NCBI GenBank assembly: GCA_947501025.1
Contig: CANMUM010000005.1
Span: 53,162-117,161 of the forward strand
DNA length: 64,000 bases
Direction: 5' to 3'
Source of the DNA: an uncultured Paracoccaceae bacterium
GTDB lineage: Bacteria; Pseudomonadota; Alphaproteobacteria; Rhodobacterales; Rhodobacteraceae
Both the position numbers and the translations under genes were made by a program. Positions 1 to 10,179 of the stretch are shown here, piece by piece (the stretch's first letter is position 1; each line of letters starts with the position of its first letter). The notes under the pieces were generated by a model. The model had not been told where the DNA came from, ran no database searches, and saw nothing but the letters and a program-made list of their open reading frames with translations.

Positions 1-75
1 TGTACATAATAGCACAGAAGATAATCGTTAAATATTAACGAAAACCTAATTAATTAAGCTTGGTTAGTAAAATAT
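1..75. other. AT-rich intergenic end of window
   Basis: This stretch lies downstream of proB and has no convincing reading frame. It holds a small palindromic element, CGTTAA-ATA-TTAACG, at 26-40. proA, which often follows proB in related bacteria, is not visible before the window edge. Confidence 0.5.
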
Positions 76-2600
<2,525 letters not shown>

Positions 2601-3431
2601 ATGTTTAAATGGTTAAAATCCCTTTGGGATGCAATTGTCACTCCAGTAGTAGAATTTTTCACAGCAACTGTGGAAGCAGTTGTGGAAGTAGCGGCAACAG
2701 TAATCGATACTGCTGTAGATGTAACGACAGATGTCATCACAGGTGTAGCACATGCGGTTCTTGACCCAATAGGTCTTGGTGACGTAGCAGATGTTCTTGA
2801 TGTTGCCGAAGTGTTGGTTGATAATACTGTTGACTTTGTAACTGATGTTGCGGTTACCACAGTAGGCACGGCAGGCGATCTTCTCGAAGATGTTGTTGAG
2901 CTTGGTGGCGATATTGTTTCACTTGATGTTGGCGGTGTAGTTTCAGCTGTTGGCAATGTTCTTGAAACAACAACCGATTTTGTAGATGATATCGTTAGTG
3001 ACGATGTATATACATACCTTGCTGGTTCAGCATATGAAATCGAAGAAATCACAGATGAAGAAGGTAGCTTTCTTGAGCCTGTCAGTGACTTAATTGGAGA
3101 GGTCATTTCACCAACAATTGAAGCTGTTTACGAAGTCATTGATGCGGTTGAAGAAGTATTCGTCGATCCAATCGTTGATGCCGTTGGTGATGCTTTCGAT
3201 TTTGTTGGTGAAACCATTTCTGATACAGTTGATGATGTCCTTTCACCAATAACTGATGTGATTGACGAAGTGTTGGTCGAGCCATATCTTGATCCGATCA
3301 CTGACGCTATTAGTGATGTTACGACGACAGTACTTGATGGCTACGAGGAATACGTCCTCGATCCAATTACTGACGCGGTTAGCGATGCTGCGGATTATGT
3401 GAGTGATACCGTTTCGGAGTTATTCGCGTAA
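2601..3431 (+). CDS. Val/Asp-rich, almost Lys/Arg-free acidic repeat protein, unknown function
   Basis: I do not recognise this 276-residue protein. It starts with MFKWLKSLWD, and Lys3 and Lys6 are the only basic residues apart from one His. I find no Arg or Cys anywhere. The rest is dominated by Val, Asp, Thr, Ile and Glu in short amphipathic units. DPITDA- and DPIVDA-type motifs recur, with DPITDAISD and DPITDAVSD near the C-terminus, roughly 25-27 residues apart. No classical signal peptide is seen, although the first 20 residues could form an amphipathic, membrane-seeking helix. A purine-rich site (AAAAAGAGG) lies 8 bp before the ATG and a terminator hairpin follows at 3442. The predicted isoelectric point must be very low. 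A secreted, surface or calcium-binding role is possible but unproven. Its neighbour is a Hint-domain protein. Confidence 0.8.
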   Translation: MFKWLKSLWDAIVTPVVEFFTATVEAVVEVAATVIDTAVDVTTDVITGVAHAVLDPIGLGDVADVLDVAEVLVDNTVDFVTDVAVTTVGTAGDLLEDVVELGGDIVSLDVGGVVSAVGNVLETTTDFVDDIVSDDVYTYLAGSAYEIEEITDEEGSFLEPVSDLIGEVISPTIEAVYEVIDAVEEVFVDPIVDAVGDAFDFVGETISDTVDDVLSPITDVIDEVLVEPYLDPITDAISDVTTTVLDGYEEYVLDPITDAVSDAADYVSDTVSELFA

Positions 3432-3441
3432 AAAAATTTAA

Positions 3442-3482
3442 GTGGTCCCTTGAATATGGGGCCACTTTCTGATTTTGATTTA
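3442..3482 (+). terminator. rho-independent terminator
   Basis: AGTGGTCCC and GGGGCCACT form a 9-bp stem (one G:U pair) with an 8-nt loop at 3442-3467, followed by a T-rich but interrupted tail. It sits 10 bp after the acidic-protein stop codon and separates it from the Hint-domain gene. Confidence 0.7.
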
Positions 3483-3513
3483 TTACAATATTTCTTTAGG
3501 GGGAATTAATTAA

Positions 3514-4677
3514 ATGGCTACAATCGTTCTAACTTCAGTCGACAACCTTGCGGGCGCACCAACCACTGAGGCATATACTGCAGAAAGTGCCTTTTCAGAG
3601 TTTCCAGATGATATCTCCAGTTCAACTGGTTCGTACCATGATGATTATGTTCTAGCAGATTCTTACGATACATCTCTTGATACGACATCGATTGAATTTA
3701 CAGGAACTTTTTCGGGCTTGGATGCTGGTGATGCCCCTGCAGATTCTAGCACATCTTCTCAATGGGATACTGGCGGGACTTCATATACGGATTTGCCAAC
3801 AGCTGACGTTACGATCGATGGTGTAACAACAACGGGATGGTATATTGTTCTTGATCAACAGTCTACAACTTGGTTTGGAGACGACAACGAAGAGCTTAAC
3901 TCACCTGGTGGAAGTGGCACGGCTCAGGATTTTGAAATATCTGCCGTGATGGGTCGTGACCCAGATACTGGTGAATGGCAAGTTCTAGGCTATATTTCAA
4001 TCGGTCTTACAATTGAGGAGGCGACCGAACTTGCGCCCGGCGCAAATGCGGACCCTGGTCAAGATCCGACTACTGGGGCGTATACTGCCACTAGCGTTGA
4101 GCAATCAGTTTACACTGTAGAATGCTTTACACGTGGGACAATGATACGCACTCAAAATGGCGAAGTTTTAGTTGAAAACCTAAAAGCTGGCGATATGGTT
4201 CTAACACGTGACCACGGCCTGAAAGCTATACGCTGGATTGGGTCGCAAACAGTTGCAGCCACTGGAAACCTCGCGCCGATCATGTTTAAAGCTGGTTCAA
4301 TTGGTAATAAAACCGATCTTCGCGTTAGCCCACAACACCGTATGGTTATTGATGGTTCAAAAGCTGAAATTCTATTCAGTGAAGAAGAGGTTTTTGTATT
4401 GGCAAAGCACTTGGTGAACGGCGATACAATTTATGTAGACAATGGTGGTTTTGTTGAATACTTTCACATGATGTTTGATACGCATGAAGTTGTTTTTGCA
4501 AACGGTGCAGCAACTGAAAGCTTCCAACCAGGTCAACAAAATATGAATAAATTTGCGAACGAAACACGTGAAGAGATTTTTGAGCTGTTCCCTGAGCTTC
4601 GTAAAGACATTTCTGAGTTTGGTGAAGCTGCACGATACACGCTAAGTAAGCACGAAGCGCGCGTATTAAGTATTTAA
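3514..4677 (+). CDS. Hint-domain protein (Hint_2 type)
   Basis: A 387-residue protein with a strong ribosome site (TAGGGGGAA) before the ATG. Residues 1-200 are acidic, rich in Thr, Ser, Asp and Gly, with no family I recognise. Residues 203-345 form a Hint (hedgehog/intein) fold: the putative nucleophile is Cys204 in ECFTRGTMI, followed by VENLKAGDMVLT, the VSPQHRM segment (about 271-277) and the terminal THEVVFANG (about 323-331). Bacterial Hint_2 proteins of this shape are common in Rhodobacterales and Hyphomicrobiales, often on secreted or RTX-like proteins. Function is usually unassigned, and self-cleavage at the Cys is assumed by analogy. The remaining C-terminal 40 residues are charged. 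No signal peptide is seen. It follows the acidic protein in the same orientation but has its own terminator. Confidence 0.85.
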   Translation: MATIVLTSVDNLAGAPTTEAYTAESAFSEFPDDISSSTGSYHDDYVLADSYDTSLDTTSIEFTGTFSGLDAGDAPADSSTSSQWDTGGTSYTDLPTADVTIDGVTTTGWYIVLDQQSTTWFGDDNEELNSPGGSGTAQDFEISAVMGRDPDTGEWQVLGYISIGLTIEEATELAPGANADPGQDPTTGAYTATSVEQSVYTVECFTRGTMIRTQNGEVLVENLKAGDMVLTRDHGLKAIRWIGSQTVAATGNLAPIMFKAGSIGNKTDLRVSPQHRMVIDGSKAEILFSEEEVFVLAKHLVNGDTIYVDNGGFVEYFHMMFDTHEVVFANGAATESFQPGQQNMNKFANETREEIFELFPELRKDISEFGEAARYTLSKHEARVLSI

Positions 4678-4701
4678 TATTCATAATAAATATAAAAATT
4701 T

Positions 4702-4734
4702 GGTCTGCTGGAGTGATCTAGCAGGCCTTTTTTT
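4702..4734 (+). terminator. rho-independent terminator
   Basis: GGTCTGCT and AGCAGGCC pair over 8 bp around a 10-nt loop and are followed directly by a run of seven T. It ends the Hint-protein transcript 25 bp after its stop. Confidence 0.85.
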
Positions 4735-4873
4735 ATAGACAATGCAGCTTAACAATAGCTACCTAATAATAAATTCGGCATATTTTAGTTATATGCTCTA
4801 TCTTTATCGATGTAATAATTGGCACATCCAGCCGAAATGAAATATAATAGCATTATGAAATCGGGAACAAATC

Positions 4874-5767
4874 ATGTATAAATTCAAAGACAGTGAAATC
4901 ACACCAGAACATGTTTTTCTTAATCGTCGTAAATTTATGAGCGCCGGTGTTTCGGCCGGGTTGTCAGCTACCCTTCTTGGTTTGCCATCATTAGCAAGCG
5001 AAGAGGATCTGATCCCAAATAAATATGAAGATATTATAAGCTATAACAATTACTATGAATTTTCGACCTCAAAAGAAGGCGTAAAGCCACTTGTTGGTGA
5101 TTTTAAAACGAGTCCTTGGGAAGTCCAAATCGAAGGCGCATTTGATAAAACAGGTACCTTCGATCTCAATGATGTACTCGCTGGACTGGCCAAACAAGAC
5201 CGTATATATCGCTTTAGATGTGTGGAAGGTTGGTCCATGGTTGTGCCTTGGAACGGTTTCCGCTTGGCCGATATTTTGAATAAGTTTGGCCTGCAATCAA
5301 GCGCTAAATACATTGCTTTTCAAACCGTTGAACGCCCAGAAGAAATGCCTGGGATGCGCTATCGCTCGCTTGATTGGCCTTATCGTGAAGGTTTGCGTAT
5401 CGATGAAGCCATGCATGATCTCACTCTTATGGCGACAGGCATTTATGATAAAGATATACCCGCTCAAAACGGTGCGCCGATGCGTCTGGTTGTGCCTTGG
5501 AAATATGGTTTTAAATCGATCAAATCAATCGTCAAAATATCAGCTGTCACCGAGGAGCCATATGCAACTTGGAACCAAACGAATAGCCGTGAATACGGAT
5601 TTTATGCCAATGTGAACCCAAATGTGGATCATCCGCGTTGGTCACAAGCTACTGAGCGCCCACTTGGTGGTGGGTTGCTTGCGGGTCGCGTGGATACCAA
5701 AATGTTTAATGGCTATGATGAAGTTGCTTCGCTTTATTCGGGTATGGACTTGAAGAAGTTTTTCTAA
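4874..5767 (+). CDS. msrP: protein-methionine-sulfoxide reductase catalytic subunit (molybdoenzyme)
   Basis: Periplasmic molybdopterin enzyme of the YedY/MsrP family that reduces methionine sulfoxide in oxidised envelope proteins, using electrons from the heme membrane protein MsrQ. The 297-residue product has a twin-arginine signal (NRRKFM at 17-22, then a hydrophobic stretch ending near LPSLAS). The Mo-ligand Cys116 lies in YRFRCVEGWSMVVPW. YRSLDWPYREGLR and PMRLVVPWKYGFKSIK are also family segments. The stop codon abuts the msrQ start, so the two form an operon. The gene lies in the plus-strand block that interrupts the ribosomal-protein/obgE cluster. Confidence 0.96.
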   Translation: MYKFKDSEITPEHVFLNRRKFMSAGVSAGLSATLLGLPSLASEEDLIPNKYEDIISYNNYYEFSTSKEGVKPLVGDFKTSPWEVQIEGAFDKTGTFDLNDVLAGLAKQDRIYRFRCVEGWSMVVPWNGFRLADILNKFGLQSSAKYIAFQTVERPEEMPGMRYRSLDWPYREGLRIDEAMHDLTLMATGIYDKDIPAQNGAPMRLVVPWKYGFKSIKSIVKISAVTEEPYATWNQTNSREYGFYANVNPNVDHPRWSQATERPLGGGLLAGRVDTKMFNGYDEVASLYSGMDLKKFF

Positions 5768-6367
5768 ATGAACAAAATTAATAGATTTCTTCAGAAATTT
5801 CCCAATTGGGTATTTTATATCCTTGGCCCGATTCCTGCGATTTGGCTCTTTTATCAAGCCATTAATGGAAATCTCGGCCTTGATCCTGTCGACAGGCTTG
5901 AGAACCAATACGGTATTTGGGCATTGCAGCTCATCATTGCGGGTCTTTGTGTGTCTCCGCTCCGTAAAATCGGGCTTAACCTTATTAAACAACGCCGACC
6001 CATTGGGTTACTTGCTTTCTTTTACACTTTCGCACATTTGCTCGTCTGGCTTTGGTTTGACCAAGGCTGGGATTTGTTTCGAATTTGGACCGAGGTCGTA
6101 AAGCGCCCATTTATAACCGTCGGCATGGTAGGTTTTGTTCTTATGATCCCACTTGCGATTAGCTCAAATAATCGCATAATTCGAAAGATCGGGCCAAAAA
6201 AATGGCGGAAATTGCATTTGCTCACATACCCTCTCGCCATAATTGGTGCCGCGCATTTTCTGCTCGTTGTGAAAGGATGGCCGCTTGAACCCTTTGTCTA
6301 TCTTGGCATTATATTGGTATTGCTGCTCATGCGTCCACTTTGGCTTAATCGTCGCGTTTCAAGATAA
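5768..6367 (+). CDS. msrQ: heme b membrane subunit of the MsrPQ system
   Basis: Inner-membrane ferric-reductase-like protein (YedZ/MsrQ) that passes electrons from the respiratory chain to MsrP. The 199-residue product has about six hydrophobic helices. Candidate heme-ligand His residues lie in FAHLLVWLW and in RKLHLLTYPLAIIGAAHFLL. It starts immediately after the msrP stop with no gap, implying translational coupling. Its last 23 bp overlap the convergent end of the GNAT gene. Confidence 0.95.
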   Translation: MNKINRFLQKFPNWVFYILGPIPAIWLFYQAINGNLGLDPVDRLENQYGIWALQLIIAGLCVSPLRKIGLNLIKQRRPIGLLAFFYTFAHLLVWLWFDQGWDLFRIWTEVVKRPFITVGMVGFVLMIPLAISSNNRIIRKIGPKKWRKLHLLTYPLAIIGAAHFLLVVKGWPLEPFVYLGIILVLLLMRPLWLNRRVSR

Positions 6368-6860
6368 ATAACTTGCCAGGGATTTCTTCACCGCCCCTTC
6401 CTTTGGAAGAGCAAATACATTCACCATTTTCAGTAAATCCCAATTTTTCAAACATACAAATAGATGCTAAATTGTCATTCATTACTCCAGCGCCAATTGA
6501 TGCTTTTTTAGGTGCGCGTTCAATTAACAGCTCAATTGCTCGCATACCAATTCCTTGATTCCAATATTTTTCAAATACCATAAGTCCAACTTCAAAATCG
6601 CATTCATTATTGTCTTCAAATGGAAGATGTAGTCCACAAGTGCCTACAAGAGTTTCAACACCATATACGTAACCCACAATCCCCTTAACACCAAATCTAG
6701 ACATGCGTTCAATATATTCATATTCTGCACCTTTATGAAACGGATAGGGAATATTCATCATATTACGCGCAACCACGCCATCAACAAGTGCCTCACGTAG
6801 AATAGCTCCATCACTTCTCGCAAGGTTACGCAATCTGACTGTCTCTATATCAATATCCAT
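6345..6860 (-). CDS. GNAT-family N-acetyltransferase
   Basis: A 171-residue acetyl-CoA-dependent acyltransferase. The GNAT core is seen in FEVGLMVFEKYWNQGIGMRAIELL (the Q-G-I-G-M pyrophosphate loop), and the C-terminal half has NLASICMFEKLGFTENG, typical of RimJ/RimL-like enzymes. I chose the ATG at 6860 because a strong GGGGGATC site precedes it. A longer frame would run through the rpmA terminator into rpmA. A GNAT gene between rpmA and obgE is common in Hyphomicrobiales. The substrate is unknown. The 3' end overlaps msrQ on the other strand by 23 bp. Confidence 0.88.
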   Translation of the reverse strand: MDIDIETVRLRNLARSDGAILREALVDGVVARNMMNIPYPFHKGAEYEYIERMSRFGVKGIVGYVYGVETLVGTCGLHLPFEDNNECDFEVGLMVFEKYWNQGIGMRAIELLIERAPKKASIGAGVMNDNLASICMFEKLGFTENGECICSSKGRGGEEIPGKLFILKRDD

Positions 6861-6891
6861 TTGTGATCCCCCGATCTTTATATATTCAAAC

Positions 6892-6921
6892 AAAAAAGGG
6901 CCGGTTCGAAAACCAGCCCTT
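6892..6921 (-). terminator. rho-independent terminator after rpmA
   Basis: On the minus strand AAGGGCTGGTT and AACCGGCCCTT form an 11-bp stem with one mismatch and a 4-nt loop, followed by a run of T. It closes the rplU-rpmA transcript, so the GNAT gene is probably reached by readthrough or its own promoter. Confidence 0.8.
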
Positions 6922-6945
6922 AGAATTCTATGTGTTTTTGTGGTC

Positions 6946-7215
6946 TTATTCTGCCGCCTGGGCTGCAGGAACGACATTCACAAATTGACGGTTTTTAATG
7001 CCCTTTTTAAATTGGACAACGCCATCAGTAACTGCAAAGATTGTGTGATCTTTTCCAAGACCCACACCAACGCCTGGCCACATTTTCGTGCCACGTTGGC
7101 GCACGATGATGTTACCAGAGATAACCGCTTCGCCACCAAATTTTTTCACACCAAGACGACGGCCCGCTGAATCGCGACCGTTACGAGTTGAACCACCTGC
7201 TTTTTTATGTGCCAT
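6946..7215 (-). CDS. rpmA: 50S ribosomal protein L27
   Basis: Large-subunit ribosomal protein near the peptidyl-transferase centre. The 89-residue product begins with [20 protein letters not shown] and has the conserved [19 protein letters not shown] core. Its N-terminus has no extra cleavable extension. It lies 12 bp after rplU with a clear ribosome site (AAGGAGAAA) and ends before a terminator. Confidence 0.98.
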   Translation of the reverse strand: MAHKKAGGSTRNGRDSAGRRLGVKKFGGEAVISGNIIVRQRGTKMWPGVGVGLGKDHTIFAVTDGVVQFKKGIKNRQFVNVVPAAQAAE

Positions 7216-7227
7216 CTGTGTTTCTCC

Positions 7228-7716
7228 TTATTCTTCGGTTTTCTTAGCAGCAGCTTTCTTAGCTGGAGCTTTTTTTGCAGCTGGCTTCTTAGCTGCTGCT
7301 GGTTTCGCTGCAGCTCTTGTTTCAGCTGCTTTTTTCGCAACTGTTTTCTTGGCTGGCTTAAATTCTGGATCAGCTTTCGCTGTTTTTGGTTTCGCTGCTG
7401 GAGCTTTTCCACCAATAGCCGTGATTTTAACCACTGTAAGATATTGACGGTGTCCTTTACGACGCTGTGAACCATGCTTACGACGACGCTTTACAAAATT
7501 GATAACTTTTTCGCCACGTTTTTGCGAAATAACTTCGCCATGTACCGCTGTGCCTGAAACAAGAGGTGTTCCGATCTGTGGCTTATCACCACCAACCATA
7601 AGAACATCTTCGAATGATACAACATCACCCTCTTCAGCTTCTAGTTTTTCAATTTCGATGATTGAATCTTGTGCAACTTTATACTGCTTGCCACCAGTTT
7701 TGATTACCGCAAACAT
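7228..7716 (-). CDS. rplU: 50S ribosomal protein L21 with Lys/Ala-rich tail
   Basis: Large-subunit ribosomal protein that binds 23S rRNA. Residues 1-103 are the ordinary L21 domain ([16 protein letters not shown], then [23 protein letters not shown]). Residues from about 118 to 162 are a low-complexity Lys/Ala/Pro tail (repeats of PAAKK and AAAKK) ending KKTEE. L21 is usually about 103 residues; such basic tails occur in alphaproteobacterial L21 and probably touch rRNA. It is the first gene of the rplU-rpmA transcript. Confidence 0.97.
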   Translation of the reverse strand: MFAVIKTGGKQYKVAQDSIIEIEKLEAEEGDVVSFEDVLMVGGDKPQIGTPLVSGTAVHGEVISQKRGEKVINFVKRRRKHGSQRRKGHRQYLTVVKITAIGGKAPAAKPKTAKADPEFKPAKKTVAKKAAETRAAAKPAAAKKPAAKKAPAKKAAAKKTEE

Positions 7717-8142
7717 GCGCTTTCCTTTAATTTCCGCGTTCTTTGGTCCCTTAATAATAAGGCGTTTGACTTAACCACAAACAGCGCGCCCTAGAGCGTC
7801 ATTGATATTTCGGACGTATTTCCGAAGCGCTTTATATAGATGAAACGGCGAAGATGTCAAGCGCCAACCTCTTTATAATAAGGGCAGTTTTGAGCGATCA
7901 TATTCATCGTAATCAGTCTATTTTAAAACCAAAAATAATTCAATTAAAACCAAAAATCGGCCCAAATCTATGCACAACAATATATTGTTGTGAGTTATTT
8001 TTTAAATAAATTCAATAAGTTATAAGTACATATTCACAAGTTTAGAGGGAATTTCTGAATATCTAGTTGCATATCATTGGCAGTTCTATACCATATAAGC
8101 CAGCGCCATTTTGGACGAAAAGAAAAAAATAGAGGAAATAAA
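7717..8142. other. divergent regulatory region rplU / amine transporter
   Basis: About 426 bp with no credible gene. It must contain the rplU promoter (minus) and the transporter promoter (plus). Two structured elements are visible: an inverted repeat TTCGGA-N6-TCCGAA at 7809-7826, perhaps in the rplU leader, and a 20-bp palindrome at 7973-7992. Confidence 0.6.
7973..7992. promoter_or_regulatory. 20-bp perfect palindrome, candidate operator
   Basis: CACAACAATA followed by its exact reverse complement TATTGTTGTG. It lies about 150 bp before the start of the binding-protein gene in an otherwise featureless AT-rich stretch. A dimeric repressor or activator of the transporter is the likely ligand; no regulator gene is adjacent. 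Confidence 0.55.
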
Positions 8143-9117
8143 ATGAAAAAAACACTTTTAACACTCGCATTTTCTGCAAGCGTTTCAGCGATCGCGATGT
8201 CCGCGAGCGCAGACAACCATTGCGAAGTCTCAATCACTGAAATGGATTGGGGTTCAGCAATCATCGTAACCAATGTTTCAAAGTTCATCATGGAAAAAGG
8301 CTACGGCTGTGACGTTGAAGTCATTCCATCAGCAACAGTAACCGCTGTTGCATCACTCATAGAGACAGGTAAGCCTGATATCGTTACTGAACTTTGGATG
8401 TCTTCTGCTGGCGATCTTCAGCCGCTACTCGATTCTGGTGATGTTGAAGAAATGGCACCTGTTCTTGCACAAGGTGGTATTGAGGGCTGGTGGATTCCAA
8501 ACTATCTCGTAGAAGCAAATCCTGAGCTCGCAACAATCGAAGGCATTTTGGCTAACCCTGAATTGGTTGGCGGAACATTTAACCAATGTCCAGAGGGTTG
8601 GGGTTGTCAGATTGCAAACGCATCTTACATCGAAGCTTTCGGCTTAAAAGAAGCTGGTATTGAAATATTTGATCACGGCTCTGGTGAAACTCTTGCGGCA
8701 TCTATCAAAGAAAAATATGATGCAAAAGAGCCATGGTTTGGTTACTACTGGGCGCCGACATCAATTTTAGGAAAGTTCCCTATGACTAAGGTTGATATGG
8801 GCGTTGAAGCTAGCGTTGAAGTTCACGCATGTGCATCATCAACTGATTGTACAGATGTTGAAAAAGGAACTTATCCCCCATCAGTTGTAAAAACAGTTGT
8901 AACAAAAGACCTTAAAGAGCGCCTGCCTGCAATCCATGAGTTGTTTTCAAAACTATCATTTGAGACAGAGGAAATGAACACGCTGCTTGCTTGGCAAGAA
9001 GATAACAATGCATCACCTGAAGAAGCTGCTGCTCACTTCATTATCACCTATCCAGATACATGGATGTCATGGGTGAATGATGATGCAAAAGAAAAGCTTT
9101 CTGCTCTTTTAAACTAA
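8143..9117 (+). CDS. periplasmic quaternary-amine binding protein (ProX/OpuAC family)
   Basis: Substrate-binding protein of an ABC importer for glycine betaine, choline, TMAO or a similar amine. The 324-residue precursor has a Sec signal (MKKTLLTLAF...SASA, cleavage near residue 23). The mature part has family segments such as TEMDWGSAIIVTNVSKFIME and the aromatic WFGYYWAPTS loop expected to form the cation-binding cage. Cys pairs in HCEVSIT/GYGCD, NQCPEGWGC and HACASSTDC suggest disulfides. I use the ATG at 8143, which has AGAGGAAAT upstream and begins the signal peptide. A terminator separates it from the permease gene, which would leave it over-expressed relative to the membrane parts. TMAO-type (TmoX) specificity is possible but cannot be settled here. 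Confidence 0.92.
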   Translation: MKKTLLTLAFSASVSAIAMSASADNHCEVSITEMDWGSAIIVTNVSKFIMEKGYGCDVEVIPSATVTAVASLIETGKPDIVTELWMSSAGDLQPLLDSGDVEEMAPVLAQGGIEGWWIPNYLVEANPELATIEGILANPELVGGTFNQCPEGWGCQIANASYIEAFGLKEAGIEIFDHGSGETLAASIKEKYDAKEPWFGYYWAPTSILGKFPMTKVDMGVEASVEVHACASSTDCTDVEKGTYPPSVVKTVVTKDLKERLPAIHELFSKLSFETEEMNTLLAWQEDNNASPEEAAAHFIITYPDTWMSWVNDDAKEKLSALLN

Positions 9118-9135
9118 GAACACATATCAATAATG

Positions 9136-9160
9136 ACGGGCGCATCAGGCGCCCGTTTTT
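9136..9160 (+). terminator. intercistronic terminator/attenuator
   Basis: ACGGGCGC and GCGCCCGT form a perfect 8-bp stem with a 5-nt loop, followed by TTTTT. It lies between the binding-protein and permease genes, so partial readthrough would set unequal expression within one operon. Confidence 0.85.
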
Positions 9161-9180
9161 ATGTAGTAAGGACAACAAAA

Positions 9181-10170
9181 ATGGCAACATATGACAGCCT
9201 GTTTAAAGGTGTAGAATCTTGCGGTGAAAAAACTGGCGGACTTCTATCACTATCTGATCTTGGAAAAGAAGACGCTGAGGGGTTCCAATTCCCTTCTCTT
9301 GATGCACTCAATGAAGCGTGTGAATCCCTGCCCCAATCGCGTGATTTTATTAAAGGTGTCGAGGGTGTATTCGATGCGATTAAACCAGGACTGAAAACAG
9401 TTCTTGACCCAGTTACGGAGCCTTTAACTTGGGGCCTTCAAGGCGCACTTTATATTTTCGAGACAACACCTTGGTTCATTATGATCCCTTTGCTTGTTGG
9501 AATATCTTATTATTTATCACGTGCTGTTGGCGTCACGCTTTTTGTCACTTTTACCTTACTGTTTTACGCATTTGTCGATATTTACGAGCATGCAATGCAA
9601 ACACTTGCTATTGTATTATTGTGTACAATTGTCAGTATAATTATTGGCGTTCCCATTGGCGTAATAATGTCCAAACGCGATTGGTTTAGAAACATAATGA
9701 TCCCTGTACTGGATCTCCTACAAACACTTCCCAGTTTTGTGTATTTGGTTCCATTAATTATGTTGTTTTCAGCAACCGCACCCAAGCTCTATGGAATCGC
9801 TATCATGTTATACGCAATCGTGCCTGTAATTCGTCTAACGGATCTTGGTATTCGGCTTGTTGATAAGGACGTTCTTGAGGCCGCTCAAGCATTCGGTATG
9901 ACTTCTTGGCAAAAACTCACAAAAGTACAGCTTCCATTAGCATTGCCCAACATTATGGCGGGTATCAACCAAACAGTAATGATGTCACTTGCTATGGTTG
10001 TTATTGCATCTCTCGTATCGGCCCCTGGTCTTGGAAAATTTGTACTACGCGCTGTGCGAAATATTGATATTGGTTATGGCATTGTTTATGGCGTCGCGAT
10101 TGTTCTCATGGCTGTGTGTCTTGATCGTGTATCTAAAGCTGCGCTTAACCGCATTAACGCTGCACAATAG
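9181..10170 (+). CDS. quaternary-amine ABC transporter permease (ProW/OpuAB family)
   Basis: Inner-membrane permease partner of the preceding binding protein. The 329-residue product starts with about 95 soluble, acidic residues followed by helices from ETTPWFIMIPLLVG onward. The binding-protein-dependent transport domain includes the EAA-type loop QAFGMTSWQKLTKVQLPLALPNIMAG, which contacts the ATPase. I chose the ATG at 9181 with AAGGAC upstream; an earlier in-frame start would lie inside the terminator hairpin. The gene ends 9 bp before the ATPase gene. Confidence 0.94.
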   Translation: MATYDSLFKGVESCGEKTGGLLSLSDLGKEDAEGFQFPSLDALNEACESLPQSRDFIKGVEGVFDAIKPGLKTVLDPVTEPLTWGLQGALYIFETTPWFIMIPLLVGISYYLSRAVGVTLFVTFTLLFYAFVDIYEHAMQTLAIVLLCTIVSIIIGVPIGVIMSKRDWFRNIMIPVLDLLQTLPSFVYLVPLIMLFSATAPKLYGIAIMLYAIVPVIRLTDLGIRLVDKDVLEAAQAFGMTSWQKLTKVQLPLALPNIMAGINQTVMMSLAMVVIASLVSAPGLGKFVLRAVRNIDIGYGIVYGVAIVLMAVCLDRVSKAALNRINAAQ

Positions 10171-10179
10171 GAGAAAAAT

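Noticed and set aside
7088..7475. Long plus- and minus-strand frames within rplU/rpmA
   Set aside because: Shadows of the Lys/Ala repeat of the L21 tail.
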